Positions 27,304 to 35,589 of a stretch of DNA of 64,000 nt are shown piece after piece. The position numbers and the translations under genes were made by a program. A model generated the notes under the pieces. The model was given only the letters and a program-made list of their open reading frames with translations, searched no databases and had not been told where the DNA came from. Numbering within the stretch: position 1 is the first letter of the stretch; each line of letters opens with the position of its first letter. Where the stretch lies: the NCBI GenBank assembly GCA_029210695.1, contig JARGFH010000001.1, forward strand, positions 62,001 through 126,000, read 5' to 3'. This DNA comes from Acidimicrobiia bacterium. GTDB lineage: Bacteria; Actinomycetota; Acidimicrobiia; Spongiisociales; JAHEDJ01.

Positions 27304-27875
27304 TCAGGCGGTAGTAGGACAGGGCTCGAGGAAATCGGACAAAGCCTCTTCCTTGGCCGGGTCGAGAGGTCCACTGGATCGCCAGAGGATGCCGCCCGCT
27401 CGATCGATGAGCAACGTATGAATCGTCGAATCGTCTTCGATACCAAGTGACGCAAGGAACTCGATCTTGTCGATGTAGAGCGTGATCGTGTGTTCACGGA
27501 TGGTCCGGTCGGGAATTCCGGAGCGCATTCCGCTGTCGATGAACCACTGCGAAAGCCGGCCCCTGGATTCGATGACCGGCAACTCGTAGGCAACCAGATT
27601 GGAGTGACGGGCCTGAAGCCGTCTTGCCAAAGGCATCCAGGTATCGACCAACGTCTGATGGTCTCGCCGGAAAGCCAGTATGACGAGGTTCTTCTCGCCT
27701 TCTAGTGGTCCGTCGCGGATTTGGTGACTTGGTCTCCTGCCGGACGATCCCCGCTGTGGCAGGGTTCGTGGCACTGCCTACCCCGGTCATCAAATAGCAG
27801 ACAGACCACTAGGCCCCCCGGAAGGGTGACAGACCTGCGTTCGAGATTCGATCCGGCAACAGTCGGGAAGTGCAT
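27304..27875 (-). pseudogene. Redoxin-like protein gene split by a MITE
   Basis: The gene starts at ATG 27875 after GGAGGAG and encodes MHFPTVAGSNLERRSVTLPG, then meets the 111-bp element. Translation runs through the element and stops exactly at its far end (TAG of CTAG). Downstream, EGEKNLVILAFRRDHQTLVD continues in another frame to the stop at 27304. Removing 107 bp (the element plus one duplicated TA) gives 465 bp, an intact 154-aa frame. The encoded protein looks like a thioredoxin-fold, ATP10/redoxin-like protein (LYIDKIEFLASLG, TLLIDRAGGILWRSSG) without a CxxC motif. I infer a recently inactivated gene. Confidence 0.82.
27702..27812. mobile_element. MITE-like element, copy 2, inserted in a gene
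   Basis: Identical over 111 bp to 20804-20914, with the same CTAGTGGTC/GACCACTAG ends. It interrupts the redoxin-like gene at a CTAG (codons CTA-GAA), and the gene frame is restored on precise removal. No transposase for it is present in the window, so it would need a partner element elsewhere. Confidence 0.9.
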
Positions 27876-27903
27876 AACTCCTCCATGAGACTCTTCAACT
27901 TGT

Positions 27904-28662
27904 CTACGGAGCCCGCCACCGGTTCGGATGAATGAGTCTCTCGGCCGACTCAGAACCCGACCAAGCGAACGGTCCGGCGAATGGTGTCTGCACTGCCGGG
28001 TCGTCAACGAGCAAATCGAATCTCAGATGTGGGACGGAGGCGGTCATCCCCTGTTTCAGCATTCGGCTCAGCGCCGTTTCGAGGTCCGCATCGGAGAACT
28101 CGAATCCGTCATCCACCAGGCGTTCGGGCAAGACCCTGGTGCTGGAAAGGCCGATGGCCTCGGCCTTCTCGGCGCCAAGCGCGAGCCGCATCGCGAGTTT
28201 CGGTACCGGGAGAACGGCGGGTCGGTGAACTGCACGGACCAGGTGCTCCGCGAACTGCTTCTGACGCACGGGAGAAGTACCAACGAGGTTGACGGGTCCT
28301 TCGAGATCGGATCCGATCAAATGGTCAAAGGCGCGAATGACGTCGGAGAGGGTGATCCAGCTCCACCACTGCCGTTCATCGCCGATAGGTCCGCCGAGTC
28401 CAATTTTGAACAACGGCACGAGCCGCTCCATCAACTGAGCACGCCGCGACAGAACGAGACCGGTGCGTGGATAGACAACGCGGATGCCCGCTTCGGCTGC
28501 CGGTGCCGCGGCCATCTCCCAATCGAAAGTCAACGAAGCGAGATAGTCGTCGGTCGGACCGCGCGAAGAGGACTCCGTGAGGATTTCGTCACCCCGATCG
28601 CCGTATATGCCGATCGCCGACTGGGATCGACCTGCGAAGTGGGTGACTTTTATGCACAGCAC
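27904..28662 (-). pseudogene. Truncated SDR epimerase of the TIGR01777 family
   Basis: The 252-residue frame matches the C-terminal two thirds of TIGR01777/YfcH-type nucleoside-sugar epimerases: SAIGIYGDRGDEILTE, GIRVVYPRTGLVLS, GLGGPIGDERQWWSWITLSD, GPVNLVGTSP and VLPERLVDDGFEF. Complete proteins begin with a GGTGFIG Rossmann motif about 100-130 residues earlier; that segment is absent, and the 131 bp upstream before the HNH gene encode nothing similar in any frame. Without the NAD(P)-binding half the product should be inactive. It ends 28 bp before the redoxin-like gene start. Confidence 0.65.
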
Positions 28663-28793
28663 TTCGGTTGTTCTACGTGGCCGCGGACAACCGGGATGAT
28701 GTTCTTTGAACCTTCTCCGAGAGCGACCGGCTCAGGCGCAAGGCCCAATGAGAACGATGTATTCGGCATAGCCGTGGGTCGAGACCCGGGAGT

Positions 28794-30170
28794 TCAGGGC
28801 GATCGCCCTCTGGTCGTGTACCGGTGACCGAGCGGACTGGTCCACTCGTGGTCGCCGGCTTCGGTGCGCCGGTAGCTCCAGCCCGCACCGTGTCGTACGC
28901 AGTGGTCGTGCCGGCAGAGTGGGGCAAGGTTGCACCAGCACGTCGGTCCGCCGTCAATCCAGGGCGTGATGTGGTCGAGATCGCACCGCGTCGACGAGAC
29001 ACGGCATCCCGGGAACGCACAAGTCGGGTAGGCAGTCTCGATCGTGCGCCGATCTGCTGCTGTGGGGCGGCGGCGAGTGCTCCCGGAACATATCGGTTGG
29101 TGCTCGGCGTCGGTAACAACGAATCGCCACTCGTCCCTGCGCGAGGTTTGGGCCACCTGGCGTGCGATATCCGAAATCACCGGGCCGTAGCCCCCAAGAT
29201 CACCGGGAGACTCCGCAAGCTCTGCAAGCGTGGCCAGGTCAACCGTCATCACAAGTGATCCTCGCCTTACCTTGCGCCCAGGGTGTGAAACGGTGGGATC
29301 GAGCAAGTCGAGGGCGACATCCGCTCGGAGTTGATCCATCGTGCGCGTCTCTCCTGAGGTCCGTAGGTCGCGAGCAGCCGAATCGATGCGATCACGGATC
29401 CGGGCGGCTCGATCGGGCGGCAGGTCCATCAGGTACAGGTGTGTTGTGCCGTCAGAGCTGGGCTCGAGAACGACTCGGCGCTCATCGACAGCGTTCTCAT
29501 AGCGGTGCTTGGCATCTTCGGGATCGGCCTCGACGCTGAGCTTTCGCAGCAGCGCGGTCAGCTGCCCGGTCGTGAGCTCGGAAGCCCGCTCCAACGCGAG
29601 GTGGGCAATTTTCTGCGCCTGAGTGGCCGGCAGATGATCGGTGCGATGAAGGATGAGATTGGCACGGCGCCTGTCGACACGCCCGGCAACAAACTCCTGC
29701 CAGACAGTCGGCAGCCGCGTCTGGAAGTCTCGAGCTATGGAGAGTTCGTTGTCCGCTGCCCTCCGGGTGAGCCGGAGCGCTGCCCGGATCTCGGATGAAC
29801 AGGCTTTCTCCACTAACTCGAAATCGGTCTCGCCATCCCGGTTCAACTCGTCGGTGACTGCATCGGCCACTGAGACCATTGAGGCATACAACCGTGCCTG
29901 GTAGTGCGATGCCATCCGCTGATGGGCCGCCATCACGATGACGCGATCGTGGCCCGACAGATCCTCAACGTCGATATCCGACAGCAGAGCAGACAGCACG
30001 ATCCCGGGTTCCATCCCGGCCAACTCGGGCGGAATAGATGGCGCGGAAGGAGTTGCTGAATTCGCCTCCTCGATCGCCAGAGCCAGCTCCAAATCAGCTT
30101 TGTCGGCTTGGTCAAGCCAGCCCTGGATCTCTGTATCCAATGTCAGCGTATCGAACATATGTTCGATCAT
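28794..30170 (-). CDS. DUF222 / HNH endonuclease (13E12 family)
   Basis: A ~458-residue member of the actinobacterial 13E12 repeat family: a long helical DUF222 domain (with DHLPATQAQKIAHLALERA) followed by a C-terminal HNH domain containing CAFPGC, CDLDHITPWIDGG, CNLAPLCRHDH. These genes are multicopy in many Actinobacteria, and their role is uncertain. The start is ambiguous: ATG 30170, 30158 or 30215, and none has a strong ribosome-binding site. A perfect LexA box overlaps the 30170/30158 starts, suggesting induction by DNA damage. It sits beside two damaged genes. Confidence 0.85.
   Translation of the reverse strand: MIEHMFDTLTLDTEIQGWLDQADKADLELALAIEEANSATPSAPSIPPELAGMEPGIVLSALLSDIDVEDLSGHDRVIVMAAHQRMASHYQARLYASMVSVADAVTDELNRDGETDFELVEKACSSEIRAALRLTRRAADNELSIARDFQTRLPTVWQEFVAGRVDRRRANLILHRTDHLPATQAQKIAHLALERASELTTGQLTALLRKLSVEADPEDAKHRYENAVDERRVVLEPSSDGTTHLYLMDLPPDRAARIRDRIDSAARDLRTSGETRTMDQLRADVALDLLDPTVSHPGRKVRRGSLVMTVDLATLAELAESPGDLGGYGPVISDIARQVAQTSRRDEWRFVVTDAEHQPICSGSTRRRPTAADRRTIETAYPTCAFPGCRVSSTRCDLDHITPWIDGGPTCWCNLAPLCRHDHCVRHGAGWSYRRTEAGDHEWTSPLGHRYTTRGRSP
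30151..30166. promoter_or_regulatory. LexA (SOS) box
   Basis: TCGAACATATGTTCGA is a perfect match to the Gram-positive/mycobacterial LexA operator TCGAAC-N4-GTTCGA. It lies across the probable start of the DUF222/HNH gene, where bound LexA would block transcription. Mycobacterial 13E12-family genes are known to carry such boxes. Confidence 0.8.
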
Positions 30171-30224
30171 ACCCGGCGCGGGAGACAGAAAACAGCGCCT
30201 TGAATTCTTGCCCATCGAGGCATA

Positions 30225-30251
30225 AACCCCTCGCTTCTGAAGCGAGGGGTT
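30225..30251. terminator. Perfect hairpin, 13-bp arms
   Basis: AACCCCTCGCTTC is followed after one base by its exact complement GAAGCGAGGGGTT. No T-tract follows on either strand, so classic intrinsic termination is doubtful. It sits upstream of the DUF222/HNH gene and downstream of the remnant at 30332. It could be a mobile-element end. Confidence 0.45.
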
Positions 30252-30331
30252 CCAACCATCCCATCACAATGGTCGAAGCAACTAACGAGCGACCAACAAG
30301 ATGAGTCCAAACAGGGCCGGTGCCCACCCGC

Positions 30332-30762
30332 TCAGTCGGTGGACCCGAGGCCGATTCCCGTGATCGCCCAGTTGCCGGTGGCGTCCTTCTCCATCTGTAG
30401 CTGGAGGGCCCGGAACCAATCGGTGAATACGTAGCAGCCCTGTGGTTGGCCACAGTCGTCGATCCCAGCCTCAAAAAGCACGGTCCCGTCCTCCATCATC
30501 GCAGTGAGCATGTCGGTGACGCCGGCATCGGGTTGGGCTTCGGCGAGGAGTTCCTCCACTCCAGGAGCAGGCCCATTGCCGGATCTGAGCCGGTTGATGC
30601 TGCGAGGGCAACCGTGTCGATGAGAACCGTCAACGATTCGAATTCAGCTGCCGCGTCGATGAGACGCCGGGTCCGACCGACGATCCCTGCGTCCGTCCTT
30701 GTTCGTAAGCACCCAAATTCAACCGCCCAGAGCCGAGACGGACGACCTCCGGGTCGGAGCAA
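30332..30762 (-). pseudogene. Possible frameshifted small gene
   Basis: The downstream frame (30332-30559) encodes a coherent tail, GQPQGCYVFTDWFRALQLQM and WAITGIGLGSTD, but starts at a GTG with no ribosome-binding site. An overlapping frame (30496-30762) supplies a plausible upstream part, RLIDAAAEFESLTVLIDTVA then ASTGSDPAMGLLLE. Joining them at about 30560 would need one frameshift. No family is recognised, and a genuine short ORF remains possible. Confidence 0.35.
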
Positions 30763-30806
30763 GCAGTCGCACCGTCGATGCGAGAGCGCATTGTATCGGT
30801 CGTTGC

Positions 30807-31235
30807 TCAGGCAGCGGACAGGCGGCGCAGCAGGCTCTGGATCGGCTTCGGCAACAAGGTAGCGGCGAAGCCGGTGATCGATTCGACGAGTTCAAGAACG
30901 TCTTGACTGCCATCCCAGTGTTCCAGAACGATGTCCGTTCCGGCTGCTTCGATGATGTGGCGAACCGCATAGGAGAGCAAGAGAACTTCATCTGCCTGGC
31001 CGAACACCGGGATGAAGTCGGGAACGACATCGATTGGCACGACCAGGTATCCGAGGATGGCACCGAGAATTATCTTGCTCTTGCGCGGAATCCGCGGATC
31101 TCTCATCAACCGGTAGACCAGCTTGACGAGGTTGGGAAGAGCCAGCGCCGCTTCCTTCATCCACATCCCGCGTAGCGCGATCGGGTGACCGGTTGGGTCG
31201 TAGACGGCATCGGGCCGCAGCGGATCACCCATCAA
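30807..31235 (-). CDS. DUF1232 (YkvA-type) protein
   Basis: The 142-residue protein contains the DUF1232 core, LVYRLMRDPRIPRKSKIILG followed by GYLVVPIDVVPDFIPVFGQADE, which forms a hydrophobic hairpin probably associated with the membrane. The start (ATG 31235 or 31232) overlaps the ROK kinase gene by about ten bases, so it is the last gene of the overlapping run from 36.3 kb. The molecular function of the family is unknown. Confidence 0.85.
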   Translation of the reverse strand: MMGDPLRPDAVYDPTGHPIALRGMWMKEAALALPNLVKLVYRLMRDPRIPRKSKIILGAILGYLVVPIDVVPDFIPVFGQADEVLLLSYAVRHIIEAAGTDIVLEHWDGSQDVLELVESITGFAATLLPKPIQSLLRRLSAA

Positions 31236-32157
31236 TCATCTCCAAAGCTCGAAGTCCTGCACCGATCACAACTCCATTCTGACCGAACCGGGAGGCAACC
31301 ATCGGCAACTGCTGCCGGACGTTGCCACCATAGATTGTCAGAGCCAGAGCCGTTCTGGCCGGTCCGAGGAGGAGGTCACCCGCCCGCGACGGCGCTCCTC
31401 CGACCACCACGATGCCGGGGTCGAGGATCGCAGCCAACTGGGCAACCCCGCGCCCGAGCCATGTGCCGGCCGCAGACCATGCTTCCAAGGCGCCGGGATC
31501 GCCGGCCTGCGCAGCCACCATCAGATGTTGTCCGGCCGGCGGTAGACCGGCTGCGGCGGACGCCACCGCTCCTTTCGAATCAGCCGCGGCAAGTTGCACG
31601 GCCGCCGCATCGAGCACCGATCCAGATACGAGTGTTTCCCAGCAACCATCTCGACCGCACGCGCACCGCGGTCCGTCCGGATCAATGGTGAGATGACCTA
31701 TCTCACCTGCGAACCCGCTCCCCCGGTAGATCTCGCCATCGACCACGATCCCACCGCCGATCCCCGTGCCCAGCATCACCATCAGGACATTGTCGAATCC
31801 CTTGGCCGCTCCGAGGCGAACTTCCGCAAACGCGGCTACGTCGGCGTCGTTGTCGAGGATCACCGACAACCCGGTGGCGGCCTCAACCGCCGGACCAATC
31901 GGTGCAGGACCGGCCACATGTGGCCCCCACACGTGAACCCGGTTGGCGGAATCGACCAATCCGGCCGACCCCACTCCAACCCCCACGACGTCACTTGACA
32001 CGAGTTCCGAAGCCATGTTTGCGCAGCGGTCGGCAATTCCTCGCCCCGTCTGAGGCGTCGGGTGCTGTATGAGTCCTTCAACACTCCCCCGGTGATCGAC
32101 CAAGGCTGCCTTGATCGACGACCCTCCGATATCGATGCCGATCGCGGTTCGTGTCAT
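31225..32157 (-). CDS. ROK family sugar kinase (probable glucokinase)
   Basis: An ASKHA-fold kinase: phosphate-binding GIDIGGSSIKAAL at 7-19, catalytic Asp104 in LDNDADVAA, and the ROK zinc motif GEIGHLTIDPDGPRCACGRD (Glu152, His155, Cys165, Cys167, with Cys172). Actinobacterial glucokinases in an ArsA/SRPBCC neighbourhood like this one phosphorylate glucose with ATP or polyphosphate; no DNA-binding domain is present, so it is not a ROK repressor. It overlaps the ArsA gene by one base. Confidence 0.9.
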   Translation of the reverse strand: MTRTAIGIDIGGSSIKAALVDHRGSVEGLIQHPTPQTGRGIADRCANMASELVSSDVVGVGVGSAGLVDSANRVHVWGPHVAGPAPIGPAVEAATGLSVILDNDADVAAFAEVRLGAAKGFDNVLMVMLGTGIGGGIVVDGEIYRGSGFAGEIGHLTIDPDGPRCACGRDGCWETLVSGSVLDAAAVQLAAADSKGAVASAAAGLPPAGQHLMVAAQAGDPGALEAWSAAGTWLGRGVAQLAAILDPGIVVVGGAPSRAGDLLLGPARTALALTIYGGNVRQQLPMVASRFGQNGVVIGAGLRALEMIDG

Positions 32158-33320
32158 CAGCCGACGAACGTCACCCGGAGCACGCCTCCCGACAGTTTGG
32201 CTCCGGCGATACGACGGCGCAGCAAAGAATCGGGAAGCACGAAGGAGCGACGGTAGGGGCCAACCGTGATGTACAACTCGGCTCCCCTGCGCAGAACGTC
32301 GAGTTCCTCCTCATCGGCAAACGGGACGGCCAGCTCGATGATGACTTCTTCGCCATCCTCGGTGAGCGTGAACGGCGAAACGCCTTTGAATCCCGTTATC
32401 GGATCGGTATCTCCGTAGAGCTCGGCCGCCAACTCTCTCAGCCGGTCGACGCCAACCATTTCCTGCCCGAACAGGCGCAACGGCAAGATCGAGACCTCAC
32501 GGAACGATTCCTCGATCTCAGCTAGGTGCCTGGCCTGCACTTCGCGCCACGCATCGAAATAGCTGTCGGAGACGCTGGCCGGCAGCACCCGGTTCACGAC
32601 GACGGCGTCGACGCCGTACCCGAACAACCCCAGGTAGGTGTAGGTACGCCGAGCCTCATTTACAACCATCTTCTCCGGGTTGACCACCAGCCGCGCCGAC
32701 GTAATCTCCGAATCGGAGAGAAGGGCCTTGACCCCTTCGACGGCCAGGAACACGCCTTCGGCGGCATCAAAGACATCCTCGCCCGGCACCGGCAGATTCG
32801 TCATCCGGGTCAATACCGGGCGAGCCGCCTTCATCAGCCGCCGTTCGGTAGGCAGAACCCTGTCGAAATACCAGGAGAGCACCTCCGGCAGGCTGAGCAG
32901 GCGAAGCGTCTCGGCGGTAGGCGCACAATCGACGATGATCGTGTCGTAGCTTCCCGAGTCGACATGATCCTTCACTTGTAGGAGCGAAAACAGCTCATCC
33001 ATGCCGGGAAAGACGAGAAACTCCTCGGCTTCGATGCCCTTTACGCCACCCCAATCGAATACCCGCTTGAGTTGCTGATGGAGTTCCCCCCAGTGTTTGG
33101 CGAGCTGTAGCTGGGCGTCGATCTGCTGGACGTCGAGGTTCTCAAACAGCGTGCTCGGAACGTCGCCCAACGGCACATCGAAGGCATCAGCGAGGCTGTG
33201 GGCCGGATCGGTTGAGGTGACGAGCGTCCGGTGACCCAACTCCGCGGCTCGGAGGCCTGTGGCGGCGGCGACGGTGGTCTTGCCGACTCCCCCCTTGCCG
33301 GTCACCAGAACAACGCGCAT
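32157..33320 (-). CDS. ArsA/GET3-like ATPase
   Basis: A deviant Walker A P-loop GKGGVGKTT (residues 8-16) and the STDPAHSLADAF motif (Asp39) place it in the ArsA/TRC40 ATPase family; the single-domain 387-aa form ends in a beta-rich module (about 300-385). No ArsB pump or arsenite-binding cysteine triad is visible, so arsenic resistance is not supported. Bacterial relatives of unknown role occur beside ROK glucokinase and SRPBCC genes in Actinobacteria, as here. It overlaps both neighbours by one base. Confidence 0.9.
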   Translation of the reverse strand: MRVVLVTGKGGVGKTTVAAATGLRAAELGHRTLVTSTDPAHSLADAFDVPLGDVPSTLFENLDVQQIDAQLQLAKHWGELHQQLKRVFDWGGVKGIEAEEFLVFPGMDELFSLLQVKDHVDSGSYDTIIVDCAPTAETLRLLSLPEVLSWYFDRVLPTERRLMKAARPVLTRMTNLPVPGEDVFDAAEGVFLAVEGVKALLSDSEITSARLVVNPEKMVVNEARRTYTYLGLFGYGVDAVVVNRVLPASVSDSYFDAWREVQARHLAEIEESFREVSILPLRLFGQEMVGVDRLRELAAELYGDTDPITGFKGVSPFTLTEDGEEVIIELAVPFADEEELDVLRRGAELYITVGPYRRSFVLPDSLLRRRIAGAKLSGGVLRVTFVG

Positions 33321-33766
33321 CAGGCGGTTTGGACTTCCTCAACCCGCTTCTTGAGGCCGCGCAGTGCCGTCCCGACCAGTTGCTTCTCGGCCTGGCGGCG
33401 CAGGAATCCCGGAAGCGGGAAGGAGTAGTCGACCTTCAGTGCGTAGACGACCTCAGTGCCGCCGTCTTCGAGTTCCGTCAGGTCGTACGAGCCCTCCATC
33501 TCAGTGATGTCGTTCCCCGGGAGGGCCGTCCACATAATGCGGTGAGGAACCTCGTATTCGTACTCGAGCTCGTATGAGATGACCTTGACCATGGCGTCGA
33601 CCTCGAAAAGGGCACGCTCCGCCAGCCCGTCATCCCGTTCGGCGGTGACGGTGACGGACCGCATGGCGGTGATCCACTCAGGGTAGGTTGGGAGATCGGC
33701 GAGTACCGAAAACACGTCCGCAGGAGCAGCAGATATCTCGATGCTTTGAACGGCGCCTTCAGCCAT
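33320..33766 (-). CDS. SRPBCC (START-like) family protein
   Basis: The 148-residue protein fits the polyketide cyclase/dehydrase type of SRPBCC fold: IEISAAPADVFSVLADLPTY followed by PEWITAM at the N-terminus, a central beta sheet, and the C-terminal helix RRQAEKQLVGTALRGLKKRV. The fold makes a hydrophobic pocket; the ligand is unknown. ATG 33766 follows AAGAAGG; the upstream part of the open frame is non-coding. A TGATG overlap couples it to the ArsA gene. Confidence 0.85.
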   Translation of the reverse strand: MAEGAVQSIEISAAPADVFSVLADLPTYPEWITAMRSVTVTAERDDGLAERALFEVDAMVKVISYELEYEYEVPHRIMWTALPGNDITEMEGSYDLTELEDGGTEVVYALKVDYSFPLPGFLRRQAEKQLVGTALRGLKKRVEEVQTA

Positions 33767-33809
33767 GAACCTTCTTTCTCGAACTGACAACAGGGTAGTC
33801 GGACGGTGA

Positions 33810-34427
33810 CTAGCCGGGCACCCAGGCCGAGATCGACACGAACTCGAGGCCTGCGACGACCGGCTCCGCTCCATCCGGATGCGCGGACCGGAAGACCTTG
33901 ACCCCCTCCTCGAGTTCATCGTCCTCGATCAGCTGGAGGGTGCTGACGAATCGGGCTCTAAACGCCTCCTCCCATTCAGCCACGGTCCGCTCGACCCGTT
34001 CGACGATCCCTCCGAGCGCCACCCGCTCCATTCCTGAGGAGGCGAAATGGTCCGCCACCACTGCCACATCGGGAAAACGGCGCACATCGTGTTCGCGAAC
34101 AGAGGGAAACCACCTCCCGGTGAAGGAGGTTTCCAGGTAGTTCCTGGTGAACGTCCAGATCCACACCTTTCCGCCGGGCCGGACGACCCGGACGGCTTCG
34201 GTCACTGCATCGAGCCAGTCGCCGTAGTGCAGAGATAGATGGAAGTAGGCCATGTCGAATGAGTGATCGGAAAACGGCAATCGCTGGGAGACGCCCCCGA
34301 CGACCTGCAGGCGGCGCCCGTGCGCCTTCGCCCTTTGCGCTGCCGATGGATCAACGAGCACCGGCACAAAACCCTCGGTCCTCATGACCTCCGAGTGAGC
34401 CCCTGTTCCCCCTCCGATGTCCAGCAC
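33810..34427 (-). CDS. SAM-dependent methyltransferase, start unclear
   Basis: A class I Rossmann methyltransferase: motif I VLDIGGGTGAHSEVM, then VLVDPSAA, SQRLPFSDHSFDMAYFHLSL and VRVVRPGGKVWIW. GTG 34427 is the first standard start, but it lies inside motif I. The same frame upstream still reads convincingly (DLDHLSETYRFRPLRVEGAD then RVRTALAGLAHGAR) to about 34560, with no ATG, GTG or TTG before it enters the phosphoesterase gene. A rare start codon, a frameshift or a sequence error is likely. The substrate is unknown. Confidence 0.75.
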   Translation of the reverse strand: MLDIGGGTGAHSEVMRTEGFVPVLVDPSAAQRAKAHGRRLQVVGGVSQRLPFSDHSFDMAYFHLSLHYGDWLDAVTEAVRVVRPGGKVWIWTFTRNYLETSFTGRWFPSVREHDVRRFPDVAVVADHFASSGMERVALGGIVERVERTVAEWEEAFRARFVSTLQLIEDDELEEGVKVFRSAHPDGAEPVVAGLEFVSISAWVPG

Positions 34428-34533
34428 CCGGGCTCCATGGGCCAGCCCGGCGAGCGCCGTCCTGACGCGGTCCGCTCCTTCGACTCGCAGGGGGCGGAAC
34501 CGGTACGTCTCGGAGAGGTGGTCGAGATCAACG

Positions 34534-35292
34534 TCAGGCGTGACGAACCGCCCGCGCCGTTGCCCTGAAATAGCCGACGTTGACGCACCGGGTGCGCCCG
34601 ACCCGCCACTGTGATGCTTGTGGTTGGTGGATGTCCCCGAAGTAGTGCACGAGGGGTTGGTGCCGATAAAGGTACTCGGCGACCGCTTCCGAACCGCCCT
34701 CGAGCCGGCCCGTGATCACATCGAACCGCAGCGGATCGATCGAAGGGGGCACATGTGTCCCGAGCACGTCAACAGGCCCCATATCTTCGAGCAACCGCGC
34801 CATTTCCTCTTCGCTGATCTCCCCGGCGGCGTTGAGGCCGGTCTTGGAACCACCACCGACAATTCCCATTCGTAGCCCTTCGAACTCAACTACTTCACCG
34901 TTCACGTACTGGAAGCCGTCCGGAAGGTGGGATTGGAGCAGAGCCGGAACGTCGACGTTGCCATGGGTAACGAAGCCGGAACCTCCGGCCAGGGCCGACC
35001 GCATCGCCGCGTACTGAGCCGCGATAGCGCCGCCAACCTGGGCGCGGACCTCCTCCTCCCGGCCGGCCGACCGCTCCCTCCACAGGCGGCGCGAGGCAGC
35101 GAAGTCACCCTGCCTCCGATACCGGGCCGCCGCCTGCGCGAACTCCACGCCGAAGACTTCCGCGGCAATCCCCTCGCCCGTTCGGTAGTCCACGAAATTG
35201 ATGAGATCGCCGAGGACGACCACCCGTTCACCGGTCGCGATGACCCGGGCGAGATCGTCGAACGCCCCATGGACATCTGCCACCAGCAGCAT
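34534..35292 (-). CDS. Calcineurin-like metallophosphoesterase
   Basis: The metal-binding motifs are present in order: VADVHG (residues 4-9), VVLGDLINF, THGNVDVP, LGTHVPPS and YFGDIHQPQ. This is a 252-residue phosphoesterase of the calcineurin superfamily. No membrane or signal segment is seen, so it is cytoplasmic; the substrate (nucleotide, phosphoprotein or other) cannot be told. The ATG directly abuts the stop of the upstream membrane protein, and the 3' end overlaps the upstream extension of the methyltransferase frame. Confidence 0.88.
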   Translation of the reverse strand: MLLVADVHGAFDDLARVIATGERVVVLGDLINFVDYRTGEGIAAEVFGVEFAQAAARYRRQGDFAASRRLWRERSAGREEEVRAQVGGAIAAQYAAMRSALAGGSGFVTHGNVDVPALLQSHLPDGFQYVNGEVVEFEGLRMGIVGGGSKTGLNAAGEISEEEMARLLEDMGPVDVLGTHVPPSIDPLRFDVITGRLEGGSEAVAEYLYRHQPLVHYFGDIHQPQASQWRVGRTRCVNVGYFRATARAVRHA

Positions 35293-35589
35293 TCAGTCAG
35301 CATCCCGTTCGGAGCCCGGATCGTACCGGTAGGCGTAGGCGGCGAATACCAGCGCGGCGACGAGCGCCGCCGCTATCGCGGCTGCCGTCGGCCATCCCCC
35401 GTAGGATGCCGACAGTCCGCCGATTCCGAAGGCGGTCAACCCTCCCACGACGCCTCGCCCGGTTGCTCCAAAGCGTTCATCGGGATGCACAGGCCGGGCA
35501 CTATTCGACTCTGAGAGTCCACCAATGAGAATCCAGGCGACCAGCGCGACCAGGCCGATTACGAGGCTCAGGCCGTACACCCCGTTCAC
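35293..35589 (-). CDS. Small membrane protein, 98 aa
   Basis: About three hydrophobic helices (residues 4-22, 42-58 and 63-82) fill most of the 98 residues, with a charged C-terminal tail ending ERDAD. The GTG start at 35589 overlaps the zinc-ribbon gene's stop as GTGA; the longer frame upstream is a shadow of that gene. Given the coupling, it may work with the zinc-ribbon membrane protein. No known family. Confidence 0.65.
   Translation of the reverse strand: MNGVYGLSLVIGLVALVAWILIGGLSESNSARPVHPDERFGATGRGVVGGLTAFGIGGLSASYGGWPTAAAIAAALVAALVFAAYAYRYDPGSERDAD

Noticed and set aside
32157-33320. Arsenic-resistance operon at the ArsA-like gene.
   Set aside because: No ArsB, ArsR or ArsC nearby and no arsenite-binding cysteine motif.
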